Of a stretch of DNA of 64,000 nt, positions 1-12,239 are shown one piece after another (the stretch's first letter is position 1; the number at the start of each line of letters is the position of its first letter). Origin of the DNA: Xylaria sp. FL1777 (lineage: Eukaryota; Ascomycota; Sordariomycetes; Xylariales; Xylariaceae); the NCBI GenBank assembly GCA_022578965.1, contig MU400550.1, positions 1-64,000 of the forward strand, written 5' to 3'. Under the pieces are notes generated by a model, which was not told the DNA's origin, ran no database searches, and worked only from the letters and a program-made list of their open reading frames with translations. The translations under genes were made by a program, and so were the position numbers.

Positions 1-199
1 TAAATATTTTAAGCTATAAAATAAACTATAGTTTAGTTTATTATTTTTAAGCTTAAAGCTTTATTAAAAAAAGCTATAAACTAATAAAAAAAAGCCTTAT
101 ATAAATAATAAATAAAACTAAAAAAAATTAGCTAAAATATTTAAACTTAGTAATATAAGCAAATTATATTTTTATATGCTATTATAGCTATAGCTTATA

Positions 200-386
200 T
201 AGTAAGCTAGCTTAGTGAAGTCTGAAAGTTGTTGTATTGTTAAACTAAGTCTTTAAAACAAGGTTTATTAGATTATAATTATACTAGGCTAGCTACCTTT
301 TTAGAGAAGGCGTTTTAAGAAAAGCGTCTTTAAAAAAACGTTTTAGAAAAGCTTTCTTACGGAAGATTTCTATAGAAAGCTTTTTA
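200..386 (-). repeat. LTR (3' LTR of the gypsy element)
   Basis: Pairs with 9269-9455 at identical length, 187 bp. Read on the minus strand it starts TAAAAAGC, the RIP-altered form of TGGAAAGC in the other copy. It ends in TA, where CA is expected. By my reading the copies differ at about two dozen positions, all transitions. Confidence 0.9.
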
Positions 387-2734
387 TTTGCTTTTTTTTA
401 ATAAAAACTAACGTTTTTGTTAGTACTGTTTTAGCGCTTATATTAACGTTTTAGTAAATAATAGTCCTTTTTCTAAGGAAAAATCATATAATATAACGCT
501 ATAATTTTACGATACTATTTTACTAACAATTTTGCTAGAATTTTTGCTAGAATAATTTTACCGGACTAATTTTATTAAGACAATTTTACTAAAACAACTT
601 TGCTAAGATGTTATTTCTACTAAAATAATTCTGCTAAGATATTATTGCATAGATAATTTTACTAGATGTTATTTTTACATTAGATGTTATTTTTAAAAAG
701 CTTTTTATAGGAAGCTTTTTTTTAGAATTTACTTTTAAGAAAACATTAATAATAAAATATTATTTTAGAAGACAACTTATTTTACATATAAAACTTTTGC
801 TAGCTTATAAAGCTTACTAATTTATGTAATAGCTGTTTTAAAGCTTATGTTAATGTTTTAGTAAACAATGATCTTTTTAAAAAGACTTAACGCTTTTGCG
901 AAGTTTTAATGTTTTGATTAAGTTGCTTAAAAATGTTAGCAAAGATGTATTAAAAACAAGATAGCGTTTTAGAAAACATGTTTTTTAAAGTAAATAAGTT
1001 ACATTAAAGTGTTATAATAGTTAATTGCTAAAAAGGCGTTTTAATTTGCATACGTTTAGTGCTTGCTAGCGAAATATTATTAAAACTGCTTTAATAATAT
1101 AAGCTAGCAGTAAAAATTGTGCTATTAGAAATATAGCGCTTATGCTTGCGCGAAATAATAAAAGTATTAAAAATTGCAATTAGATCTTTTTAAAATAATA
1201 AAGTTTTAGTAGCTATTATAGCAAAACTTTGTTTTTTTTTACGGAGCGCGTTATATACTTTTTTGTTAATAATATTACTACTTAATGCTTTTTAAACCGC
1301 ATAATAAACTTTGTTATTTAGATTTTTTTTAAAGTTAGCTAGTTTAACTTTATTAGCTATTATTAAGCTTTAAATAGTAATAAAACTATTTGCAAAGTTT
1401 GCAGCAGTAGTATTAACTAAAAGCTTTTAGTTAACTTTAGTTATTAGTATAATATTTATTGCTTTATTATTAGTAGCGTTTTTGTATAAAGCTTGTTGCT
1501 TTATATAGCTAACATAAATTGTTTTAAAAAAAACAGCTTTATGCTTAATATATACTATTTAATATAAAGTAAAAGTTACTAAAACTAAATTAATTCTACT
1601 AGTTTTAAGCTAGTAAGCTAGTTTTTAGTACACTTAGCTTTGCATTACGTATATAATTAATTTATAGCTTATATTAAAGTTTGCTTTTATAAAGCTAATA
1701 ATATTTTTAGCTTGCAAAAAGACATTTTTAGTAGTTTATTTTTGTTTAAATAAAGCAATTAGCTTTAATAACGCTTTAGTAAAAGCGTTTTAAAAAGTTT
1801 ATAAAGTTTGCAATTAATTAAAATTATAAGTATGTGTTATATTAGCATTACTTATAAAATTAATAGTATTATTTTCGTTAAATTTTTTTTAATTATAGTT
1901 TTTATTGTTTTTGTTGTTAAAAAAAAATTATTTAAGCTTTAACTTTAAAAACATTTTTAGCTTTAATGCGCTTTAAGTTCTTATAGTACTATTAGTACTA
2001 ATAGTTAAGTACTTTAATATTTTCTGTTGTTATTGCTAAAAATATAAAGCTAGTTTGCATAAAAAAAGCTTTAATAACGTTAAAAAAAGTATTAAAACTT
2101 TAAATAGCGCTTTTAAAAATGCGTAAAGCTTTAATTTGCTTAAAAGTTAGCAGGTTTTTATACTATAAAGTATATTTATAGTTATTATAAGCATGCTACT
2201 TAGCGATTTTTTTAAAACGCTTTTTAACAACAATATATAGCTTAAACTCGAACAGCTGCTTGTTTAGCGCAATTATAACTAAATACTAAATAACTACCTT
2301 AAGAAATAGTTTTACTTGCATTAAGTATTGCTTTAATACTTGTTGCTAGTATTGTTATAGTATAATAGCTAAACAAACAAGCTTAACGTTATTAGTTTTA
2401 GTAATATAATTAGTTTAATAATTTTGTTTTTTTGTTTTTGCGTTAAAAGCAAAACCTTTAAAATCTTTAGTTGCTTTTAAAATTTTTTTGTATTAGTTAT
2501 AAGCTTTAGCTTTATAAGCTACTAAAACAAAAGCTTAATGCTTAAAAATAGTATATTGTAAATTATTTCTATAGTTAAAAGTTAGCTTAAGAACGCCTTT
2601 TTTAATAAATGCATTAACTTAATTATTAAATAACGCTAAGTTTATACAAACAATGGTTTTCTAGTTTTAAGCTATTGCAATTACGTATAGATGCAAAAAT
2701 TAATAAAAAAAAACTAATTGTATAAAAAATATAA

Positions 2735-2785
2735 GCGTGCAAGAAATGTAGGCGTGCAAAAAATGCAAGCGTGCAAAAGATATAA
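2735..2785. repeat. Three 17-bp tandem repeats
   Basis: The heptamer GCGTGCA recurs at 2735, 2752 and 2769, each followed by an A-rich spacer. It lies inside the gypsy element between the integrase relic and the downstream LTR. Confidence 0.75.
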
Positions 2786-2868
2786 AAATTAGTAAAAGAA
2801 AAATAAACAAAAGAACTACGTAAAAAAAACGTTAAGCGTTATTGCATATAAAAGAAATTAATAATGCA

Positions 2869-3016
2869 AAACGCTTTTTTTAAAATATAAATATACGTAA
2901 GGTTAAAATAGCAAGGCAAAAAAATTAGTATTAACTAATTAATAGTATAAAACGCTTTTTTTAAGATATTAATATACGTATAGTTAAAATAGCAAAACAA
3001 AAAAATTAATGTTAAC
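2869..3016. repeat. 81-bp tandem duplication
   Basis: The segment at 2869-2934 recurs at 2950-3015 with about 90% identity. Both copies begin AACGCTTTTTTTAA and end in GTTAAC or ATTAAC. It lies inside the gypsy element. Confidence 0.75.
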
Positions 3017-4263
3017 TTAAAAATATAACGTTTATGCTAGTATGCTAAATATTTAAGCAAATAGTTATTTTAAACAATAGTATAGCAAGTTTACTGTAAT
3101 ATTAGTTTTAAAGATTATGTTTATAATTTTTTAGTTTTATAGTAGTTTTTTTAGTACTTTTAGCTTATATTAACTGTTTGTGCTTTTTAAATCTTTTTTT
3201 ATTTTTAAATTATTTAAGGTTAATAAATGCTTTTTATTATATTTTTTTACTAATTTTGCTGCATTTTTTATTAGTAGCATATATAGATATTATTTGTTGT
3301 ATTAACTTTTGTAGCTTTTTTAATATATAAAGTACTTAAGCTGTAGTTTTTTTTTTATATGTAAAACGCGTTAAGCTAAAAAACTTTTAATTTTGTAGGA
3401 AACATAATTATTAATGTTACCTTTTACTAAAATATGTTTTAAATGCTTAAACTTTTTGTTAAAAGGATTTTGTTTTTTAAAAGCTAAAAATAAATAAACA
3501 ACTAAAACTACTTAGTGCATTTTTTAGTGTTTAAAGAAATTTAGTTCGTAGGTAAGTTTACTAATATAACGAAGTATTATAAACGGTTTTGTTTGTTAAG
3601 CAAATTACTTTTTTAGTAGTTTTTTAAGCAAATAATATTTTTTGTGCAATTTTAAATAAACTTTATTTTTTGCTTTTAACTGAACTAAATTGTGTTAAGC
3701 ATTATAGCATATTTTTGCGTTAGCTGCAGCAAAATTAATTGCTGTTTTTATATTTTTCTAATGCATTTATTGCTATAATTTAAAATTAAAAGCTTTAAAA
3801 AGCACTTTTATAACTAATAAAGTAGTTTTAAGCTTAAAGCTAAAAACAACTTTATTAAGATTTCGTTTTAAAACTAATAACATTGCATTATTAAAATTAT
3901 GTTATAACGCTAAAATAATATTAAGCTATAGAACGTTTTTGTACGTATAAATATAATAATAAATAGTTATTTTTATATTTTAGTTTTGTTTTTTGCTTTA
4001 GCTGTTCATTTAGAAATAATAGCTTATTGTAACGCTAAATGTAGTTTTTATTTAAGTTTATAGTATTTGCTAGAACTCAGACATAAACTTGCAATTTTTA
4101 TTAAAAATAATTTTCTAAAGCATGCTTTAATTGCATAAAAAAAAAACTTTAAGTATAATTATTGCTTATTTTGCAGCTATATATTAAATATAGCTAGGTA
4201 TTAATAAGCATTTTTTAGAAAATTTGTAAGTTATAATAAAAAAGCAATTATAATAATTATAGC

Positions 4264-4500
4264 TTAGCATAGCTTAAAAAATGTTTGCTAAAAATACTTT
4301 TAAAAAGCTTACAATAAAGTTTATTATTAATATATAAAAAAATATAACAAGTTTGCAAATAAGCTTAAGTTTTTTTAATGCTTTATAATAGTTAATTATA
4401 TATTTAAGGCAAGCTAAGCAATGCTGCTTATAGTTATAAATCTATTTAAATATGTTGTAAATTATGAAATTTTGTAGCTTATAAAGCATTTTTTTAGGTT
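4264..4500 (-). pseudogene. Gypsy integrase fragment
   Basis: Read on the minus strand with one internal stop, this stretch carries HCLAC, matching the C-x2-C half of the integrase zinc-binding module. About 35 residues later comes INFIVSFLKV, where gypsy integrases have a MDFIV-LPK-like strand carrying the first catalytic Asp, read here as Asn. Spacing between the two fits the family. It lies downstream of the RT relic on the same strand. Confidence 0.7.
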
Positions 4501-5587
4501 TAAAATAATGTTTGTTATTATAAGCTATACAAAAAAAGTTTTAATAACAAGCAGCTAAAATACAAAAATATTATAAGCTATTTTAATAAATAGCATAAAG
4601 AAGCTTATTATTAAAACAATAAAGAAATAAAACTAATAGTTTATATTTAACCTTTAGGTTTTTTATGTTTTTTTGCTGTTTTTGCAATGTTTTAAGAATA
4701 TTAGCAAAACAAAAGTCGTTTAAATATTTTTGTGCTAACTTTATATGCTATTTAGCGTTAATAATAACTTTTGTTTTAGCAAAGTAGCTAAAATTGTTAA
4801 TAATATTTTTAAGCTATTTGCTAGTTTTATTAAACATAATAGCAAAGTTTTAAAGATTTAAAATAGTTAAAAGCTAGCTAAAGGCATTTAGCACTAAATT
4901 AATATAACTAAATATATATTATATATTTAGTTAAAACTGCAATAAATAAATAAAAGCTGTTATAAGTTTAACGTTAAGCTTTATAATGTTTACGGATTAT
5001 AAATTAGTTTAATTAATAATTTTTTAAGTAGCTTTATAGTCCGTTAAAACTATTACTAAAAAAGTGCAGAACTAAAGTTATACTTATAACTAGTAATATA
5101 ACTATATAAGGCTAAACATTTTTAACTTAGTTATGCTATATTTATTTTTGTTTTATGTTAAAACTTTATTAAGAAATATTACCAAGCAAATAAAGTTAAT
5201 TAAAATATATTAACTATTTTATTTACTGTTAAAGTAAAAAACTATAACCTTATACCTATGTTTGCAAAAAGCGTTTATTTTAAAAAAAAAAATACAAGAA
5301 TAATTTTAGTAAACTAAATAACTTATTTTTGTAAGCTATATTTATAATATGCAAAAACTTTCTTTTTTTTTTAAAGTAAAGTTAAACTAAACCTGCAATG
5401 TTTATTATTGTTGCATAGTTACTATTATTAGTATAGCTTTTAAATTATAACTATTTATTAAAAGTTTAGTTTTATATACTTACAAAAGCGCTAGCTTTTA
5501 TTAATACTATAAAATAAATCTTTTAAGAAAACTAATTATACTAATGTATATTTTTAATGCAGCTAAAGTGCATAGCAAAGCTATTTT

Positions 5588-5809
5588 TTATATAACGAAA
5601 ACTTGATTTTTTGTTGTTGCTATTTTAAAACTATTTATAAAAAAACTAAGCAAGCAAACAAAAAAATAAACTATAAAGAATTTCGTAGGTTTAAAGCCTA
5701 AGTTAATACTTTTAAAAAGATTTAAAACAGCAAAAACATAATTAAAATGCTCGGAAGCTATTTTTAAATATATAATAACATTATTAATATAAGCTATATA
5801 ATATTGCAT
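5588..5809 (-). pseudogene. Gypsy reverse transcriptase fragment
   Basis: A 73-codon open stretch that aligns with the RT palm of fungal gypsy elements. AYINNVIIYLK stands where the family has a Y-x-D-D catalytic motif followed by IIYSK. The EH...H/NYVFAVLNLFK helix and the KPTKFFI strand follow, and then LL-x3-I(V)-N(D)-S-F(L)-x-I(L)-ATT. Both catalytic Asp positions read Asn, a G-to-A change on the coding strand as RIP produces. This is a relic inside a dead element. Confidence 0.88.
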
Positions 5810-8800
5810 ATGTAAAGCTAGTTTATTGTTTATAAACCGTTAAGCAAAACTAAAGCTATTTTAAAACTTTATTAAAGCTACAGTAAATATTTTTAGTTTT
5901 TGCAGAAAAACTATTATTATGTAGTTATAATAACTAAGCTAAACTAGCAGCTAATAAAAGAACTTTAAACAATTTATAACAGTAATATAAGCGTAACTTT
6001 ATAGCTTTGCAATAATAGCTTTTTAAGTAAGTAAAAAGTAAACATTAAAAATAATAATACAATTTAAAGCATAAAGATTAATTATTATACAACTTTTTTT
6101 AACTTTATTTATAATTTTTTAGGTAATAAAAACTAAGCAGCCAAAAAAAATAAAATGCTTTATAAAGTATAGTTTACCTTTAAGATGCATTTTATTAAAA
6201 ACTTCATTTATAAGCTTTTTGTTCTTTAGTTTAAAAGCATATAAACACGCAGTAAATATAACTTAGTGTTGCTATTTTTTAATAAGGTTAACCTTTATTA
6301 TGTTGTTTTTATTTATAATAATTATATTTTACGTTTGTTAAGTTGTATAGTTTTTAAGCAGCGCTTTTAGTTTATTAGCGTGTTTTTAGTTTTTTGCATA
6401 AATATAAATGCTATTTTGTGTTTTTACTAAAAAAACCTTTTTAAAACGCTAAGCTTTAAATAATAGCAATGTTTTATTAGCTACTTTAAATTTCTTAAAA
6501 GTAGCCTAAATATTTTAAGCTATAGCGTTTATTAACGAAAGCAACGCAAAAATGTTTTCTTTAATATTAAATTCATAAGTTATTTAAAAATTATTAGCTA
6601 AGCTGTTTTAATTAATAACTATAGCAGTTGCTATAAAGCTAGCTTTGTTTTAAGTAGTATTAATATACGCGTTTGCTTTATAGTTTCTAATTGTGCTAAA
6701 ACAGGTCTTTTGTTAAATATATATAAATTTGTTAGTATAGTTAAAAAAAAAAATAGCTTTAATATTGTTAGAAATTATAGCTATAATAGCGCTATTAATA
6801 GCTAGCTTAAAAATATAATCTTTTAAAAAGCCTTTTTAATTATATAACAGAAAATCTATATATATTACTAGTATTGCTACTATTAAGTATAGCAGTATAA
6901 TAATATTAAATATTATTAGTGCTTATTAACTAATAAAGGTGCTTTTATAAACAATAATAATTAGTACAATAATGTTTAAACAAGCTTTAAATGCTATTGT
7001 GCTTAAAGCAAAGTTAATTATTACGCAATAAACATTAAGAAATTTTGTTTTAAAAAATAGATTAAGTTTTAAGTTATTTATAACTTACGCTGCAATATTA
7101 AACTTTATGCGTTTTTTAGTGCTGTTTTAGTTACAACTATAAACGGAAAAAAAGAATTCTGCTTTAGTAAATAAAGTTATTATACTTTTAACACCTTTTA
7201 TAAATAAAGTTTTACTTTGCAGTTAAAGGGCGTAAAGCGTAAAGGTCTTTAGCTATGCCTTTTTTACTATAATAGTTAAGCAGCTAGTGTTTATATACAC
7301 AAAGGTAATCTTAGGACTGCTTTAGCTGCTAATTGTTTTTATAACAATTTTCTTAAAACGCATTTTTAGAAGCTATATTTAATTAGGCCTTAAAAGCTAT
7401 ATTAGCTTCGTAAGTAAGGTTAGCTAACATTTATTGCTGTAATACTAGTACTAAAGCATTAATAATGAATAGTACGTGTAGGGTTAAATATAGCATTATA
7501 GTTTTAAAGGCTAAAACTTTTCCGTGGTTTAACAAGGCAGCACAATAAGCTTTTTGCTTATTTTTAATATAAGTAAAGAAACTGTTTAGTAAGGTAGCTA
7601 AAGTAAGCTTTTCATAAATCTACTAAAGGTTAAAGTATAACTAATTTTAAATGTAAGCAGTAAACTAAGCTTTAGTTATAAACTTAAAGTTATAACAGTG
7701 TTACATTATATTTATTGTTTAAGTGTGCATAAAAACGTTTTAAAGAACTTTATTCTTAGTATAAAAAGTAATTAAAGCTGCTTTAAAAGCATTAGTAGTA
7801 TTTTGTTTATATTTGCTTTTTAGTTTAATTATAGCATATTTAAAACTTGCTGCTATTGCAGCTTTAGTAATTTTATTTAAAATGTTTATGTACTAAATTT
7901 AAGCGTTTTTATAAAGCAATTATAAGAAAAACTTTTATAATATTACTTAACGCTTAAGGTTAATAAAATGCTGCTTAAAGGAAGCTATAAACAAATAAAC
8001 GTTTTTTTAGTAAACGTTGCTTTTTAACGTAATATACTTGCTAATGCTATAAGTGTTAAAAAGATTAAGGTTAAAATATTTTACTAATTGCACTTTTTAA
8101 TAATTAGTTTTTTTAGGAGCATAAGTAGTTATTACTTTTGCTGCGTTAAAGATATTTTTTATAAAGGATTAAATGCTGTTGTTTTAAATAATAGCTTTTA
8201 TTGCTAAAGCAATTTTGGCTGCTTTTTTTTTAATGTTATTATTTAGGGAAATTGGCTTGTTTAAGGGGTTAAAAGATATTTTTGGACCAGGGTTAAGTAA
8301 TAAAGAGGTAAACAGAGTACTAGCTAATATAGTAGTAACATAAAGGTGTTAAGGTAGTAAACTAAGGTAAATAACGTTTACTTTTATAAGGGTTAAAGAT
8401 ATAGAAATTATATTGTTTTAAATAAGCTTGTTTGCTAATAATATAGCTTTTTTAGCTTTAAAAACATTAATTACTTATTTAATAAGGTAGTTTTTAGGAG
8501 TAGTAATATAAAAGCAGGTAAAAACTAGCTTTAATAAGCAAAAAAAATTATTAAGGCAAGCTTTAAAACAATAAAGTTAGTTAAAAGTATTTTAGTTAAG
8601 CTTTTGTACTTAAGACAACTATAAGTTATTTTTAAGAAAAGCGGCAGCTTAACAATAAAAATAACAATTTTTTAGGTTAAAAGGGATATTAGCTATAAGT
8701 ATAACCTACTAAAAATAACGTAAAAATGTAAAAAAAAAGAATAAAAACTACTTAAAGAAAACTAAAGGAGAGAAAAAACTAAAAAAAATAAAAAAAAAGA

Positions 8801-9268
8801 GAAAATTAGTAAAAAAAAAAAGAAAAAAAGCAATTAATATAGCAAAAAAAGTTTATTATAATAAACTTTATTAAGAAGTATTTTGTTTAAGCAGTGAAAC
8901 TAAGTTTTAATATAATATGTTTAGTGCTTTTGTAATAGCGTTAATTAATAAAATATGTTATTTTGAAGTAGCATAAAAGTTTAAAAAGTTATATAAGCTT
9001 TAAAAGCTTTAAAAAAAGTTGGAAAACTTCTTAAAGAAGTTTTTTTAAAAATGACGTTTATGCTAGCAAAATTTCCAATAGAACGTAAATAGTACATAGT
9101 TAGGTGGTTTAATAGGTTAAAAGCTATCGATAAAAAAACAACTATTTTAACTTAAGCTATAGCAATAGCGTTAAAGCAAATAAATATTTGAAAAATAACT
9201 GATTTATTAAAGGGCTAATTAGTTCGATAATAATAATATAAAATAGGAATAAGTTGCTAGCTACTAAC

Positions 9269-9455
9269 TAATAAGCTAGCTTAATGAAATCTAAAAGTTG
9301 TTATATTGTTAAACTAAGTCTTTAAAACAAGGTTTATTAAATTATAATTATATTAGGCTAGCTACTTTTCTAGAGAAAGCGTCTTAAGAAAAGCGTTTTT
9401 AAGAAAACGTTTTAAAGAAGCTTTCCTACGGAAAACTTTTATGGGAAGCTTTCCA
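9269..9455 (-). repeat. LTR (5' LTR of the gypsy element)
   Basis: Partner of 200-386. On the minus strand it begins with the canonical TG (TGGAAAGCTTCCC). Directly outside lies TTATA at 9456-9460, the same five bases found at 195-199. The primer-binding site should lie just below 9269, but I could not match it to a tRNA. Confidence 0.9.
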
Positions 9456-12173
9456 TTATATAAGCTAATATATAAAAAAATGCTAATTTTGCTAATAAAA
9501 AATATAATACTAATATAAAAAGTAATTAAGTAGTAAAATATTGCTTTTTATAAAGATTTTATTAAAGCTAAAATTAAGCAGCTAAAATGCTGCAACTAAA
9601 ATATTATAAAAATTAAAGCAATTATAACTAAAAAAAAAAAATTAGCTACAAAAGCTAAATTTTAAAAAAACGCTTATAAAATTAAACAACTATTTAAAAA
9701 AGGCTTTTTTATTTTTTTTTATAATATTGTGCTTTTAATAAATAAGTTTAATAATAAAAAGCTATTATATAAATAAATTAGCTTTTATAAAGTTAAGGAA
9801 AATGTTAATTATAAGTAATATTAATTAGCAAAACTAACTAACAAAAAATTAAAAAGGTTGTTTTTTTTTAAAAAATTAAAGCAATTTATATAAAATAACT
9901 AAAAGTACTAAAAACTAAAAAATTTTGATTTTAATATATAAACTATTAGTGCTATAGCTATTTATTAAAAACTAAACTAAAACAATAAAGCTTTTAATAA
10001 TTAAAGCTATAATAATTAAGCTATAAAAAATAAAAAAAATATAACAAGTTATAAAGGCTTTTTAAGTTTATAAAAGCTGCAGTATAATTTTTAGCGCTTT
10101 AAACATTTTAAGTGCTAAAAAATATAATAGCTTACTTTATTTTTTTAGCTATTATATTATAAAGCGCTTTAAAAAGTAATAACTAATAAAAGCTAAAGTA
10201 ATAAATTTTTTTTTTTTTTTTTTTTTGTTTTTTTATTAATTGTTTTGTTTTTTATTTTTACTAATTATATAAGTTTATATAATTAAGTTATAATATATAA
10301 AACTATTTTTTTTTGCTTAAAACTAAGCGCGTTTTTTATAGCTTTTTTTTTATTAGTTTTATATTTATTAGTTTTATAGCAGCTAGTTTATTAGTACTTT
10401 TTTTATTATTACGTTAAAAACATAAGTTTTTATTTTATTTTAACGTTTTTTAGATAACTAAGCAGTTTAGTTTTAGTATAAATTATTATTGCTTTTTTTA
10501 AAAAATGCGTAAAAACAAAAAAAACAAAAATAAGAACTGCTTATTAGTTTTAATTACTTAAGTTTATTTTATTGCACTAATGCTTGCGCATAAGTTTTTT
10601 TATTTTTAATTGTTTTATTATTTTTATTTAAAACTAAACAGCTTTTTTTGCTTTTAGTTTAAACTATTTAATACTTAATAAAAACTTTAGAACTGCTAAA
10701 AAGCAAAAAACACTATTATTACACTTTAAAAAATTACTAGTTTATATTTTACACGTTTAAACTACTAGTAATAATTTAAAGCTGCTATTAAGCAATAATA
10801 AGCATTTAATAAAATAGCAAACGTTTAAATAAAGTTTAAAGCAGGCTTAATAAAAATAAAACTTTATTATAAAAAATTAAGCAAGATTATTTAATTATAT
10901 AAAGCTAAAAAAATAAAAACTAAAAAAAAAACAAAAAGAAATTTAATAATTTAGTATTAATAATTTTTATTTTGTATATTTTTAATTTTTTTGTTGCAAA
11001 AGTTTTATATATTTGCTTTTATAAATGTTATAACTTAACTTTTTATATAATAACTATTTTTTTTTTATTTATTATGCTTAAGAAGAAATTTATAAGCTAT
11101 GCAATAAAAAAAAATAATTGCAAATTATATTAAAAAAAACATTGTTATATAAGCAAATCGTTTAATTTTTTTATTTTATTTTATTTTATATAACTTATTT
11201 AATTTATTTTTTTAGCTATTTTTTTAAATACTTAAGCGTTATGCTAATTTTTTAAGCAATATTAAATTATTGCTTATTAATATTACTTTTAATAAGCTAA
11301 GCAATAAAATTAGCTTAAAAAAAACGTTTTAACTTACGTTTTAATTTGGTTTTTTTTTTAGTTAAGCAAACAAAAGTATTTTTAGTTAAAACTATTTGTT
11401 TTTTAAAGTTTTTAAGCATAAAATCTTTTTTAACTGCTATAGTTATTATATTAGCTTTAAAATATTTAGCTATATTACTTTTAAACTTATAAAATAAATA
11501 GTTTTATAACTAAATAATAAATGCGTAGTTAATATACGTACTAAACTTTTATTTTAAAATAATGCAGCAAAAAAAAAAAAAATAAAGCTTTATATATTTT
11601 TTACTTTTAGCTATTATTAATAACTGTTTATAATGCTTATAAAATATAGCATTTTATATTTTAAATAGCTATATAAATATAGCTATAAGTTAGCAAAAGT
11701 TATAAAAAATCTAATATATATATTTGCTTTAAAAACTACTTTTAGTTATTTTTATATATAATAAGCAAGATTTTAGATGTTTTTGCTTTTTTACTTAGCT
11801 AAAGCTAGCTTAAATATATTAATTTGCATAGCATATATAAAAAAAATCATAATTAATTTTTTATTAAATATATTTATTATTAGCGTTACTACTAAGAATT
11901 TTAATTTATAAATAGTTTAGTGCTTAATTATATAAAATAAAAAAAGTTAGCTAAATAAAAAAAATAAAATCTAAAAAAAAAAAAAGCATATATATTTTGC
12001 TATTTGTTAATAAACTTAACTTTTTAAATATTATAAGTATAACTATTTATTAACTAAGCAGTATTAATTTTTTAAATATTAATTAATTGCTATAATGCTT
12101 TTTAATTATTTAAGACTTTATTAATAACGTAAAAATTATTTTTTAAGTGCTTAATTAAGCAAGCATTAATTAT

Positions 12174-12239
12174 GGCAATTAATACACCGGCATAAAGAAT
12201 TAATACACCGGCATAACCTTACACAGGCATAACTTTTTT
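12174..12239 (+). repeat. Terminal inverted repeat, left
   Basis: Starts GGCAATTAATACACCGG and contains two tandem units carrying ACACCGGCATAA, then ACAGGCATAAC. It is the inverted copy of 15675-15740 and is much richer in C and G than the surrounding DNA. Confidence 0.88.

Larger units (their letters stand above)
200..9455 (-). mobile_element. Ty3/gypsy LTR retrotransposon, RIP-inactivated
   Basis: A complete element on the minus strand, bounded by two 187-bp direct repeats (200-386 and 9269-9455) and flanked by the 5-bp duplication TTATA (195-199 and 9456-9460). Relics of reverse transcriptase (5588-5809) and integrase (about 4264-4500) lie in the order RT then IN along the minus strand, which is the Ty3/gypsy order and not the copia order. 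The purine-rich run inside the downstream LTR (about 387-400, read on minus) fits a polypurine tract. Stops and lost catalytic residues mean it cannot be autonomous. Length is 9256 bp. The gag and protease region should lie at about 6-9.2 kb but I could not read it. Confidence 0.9.
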
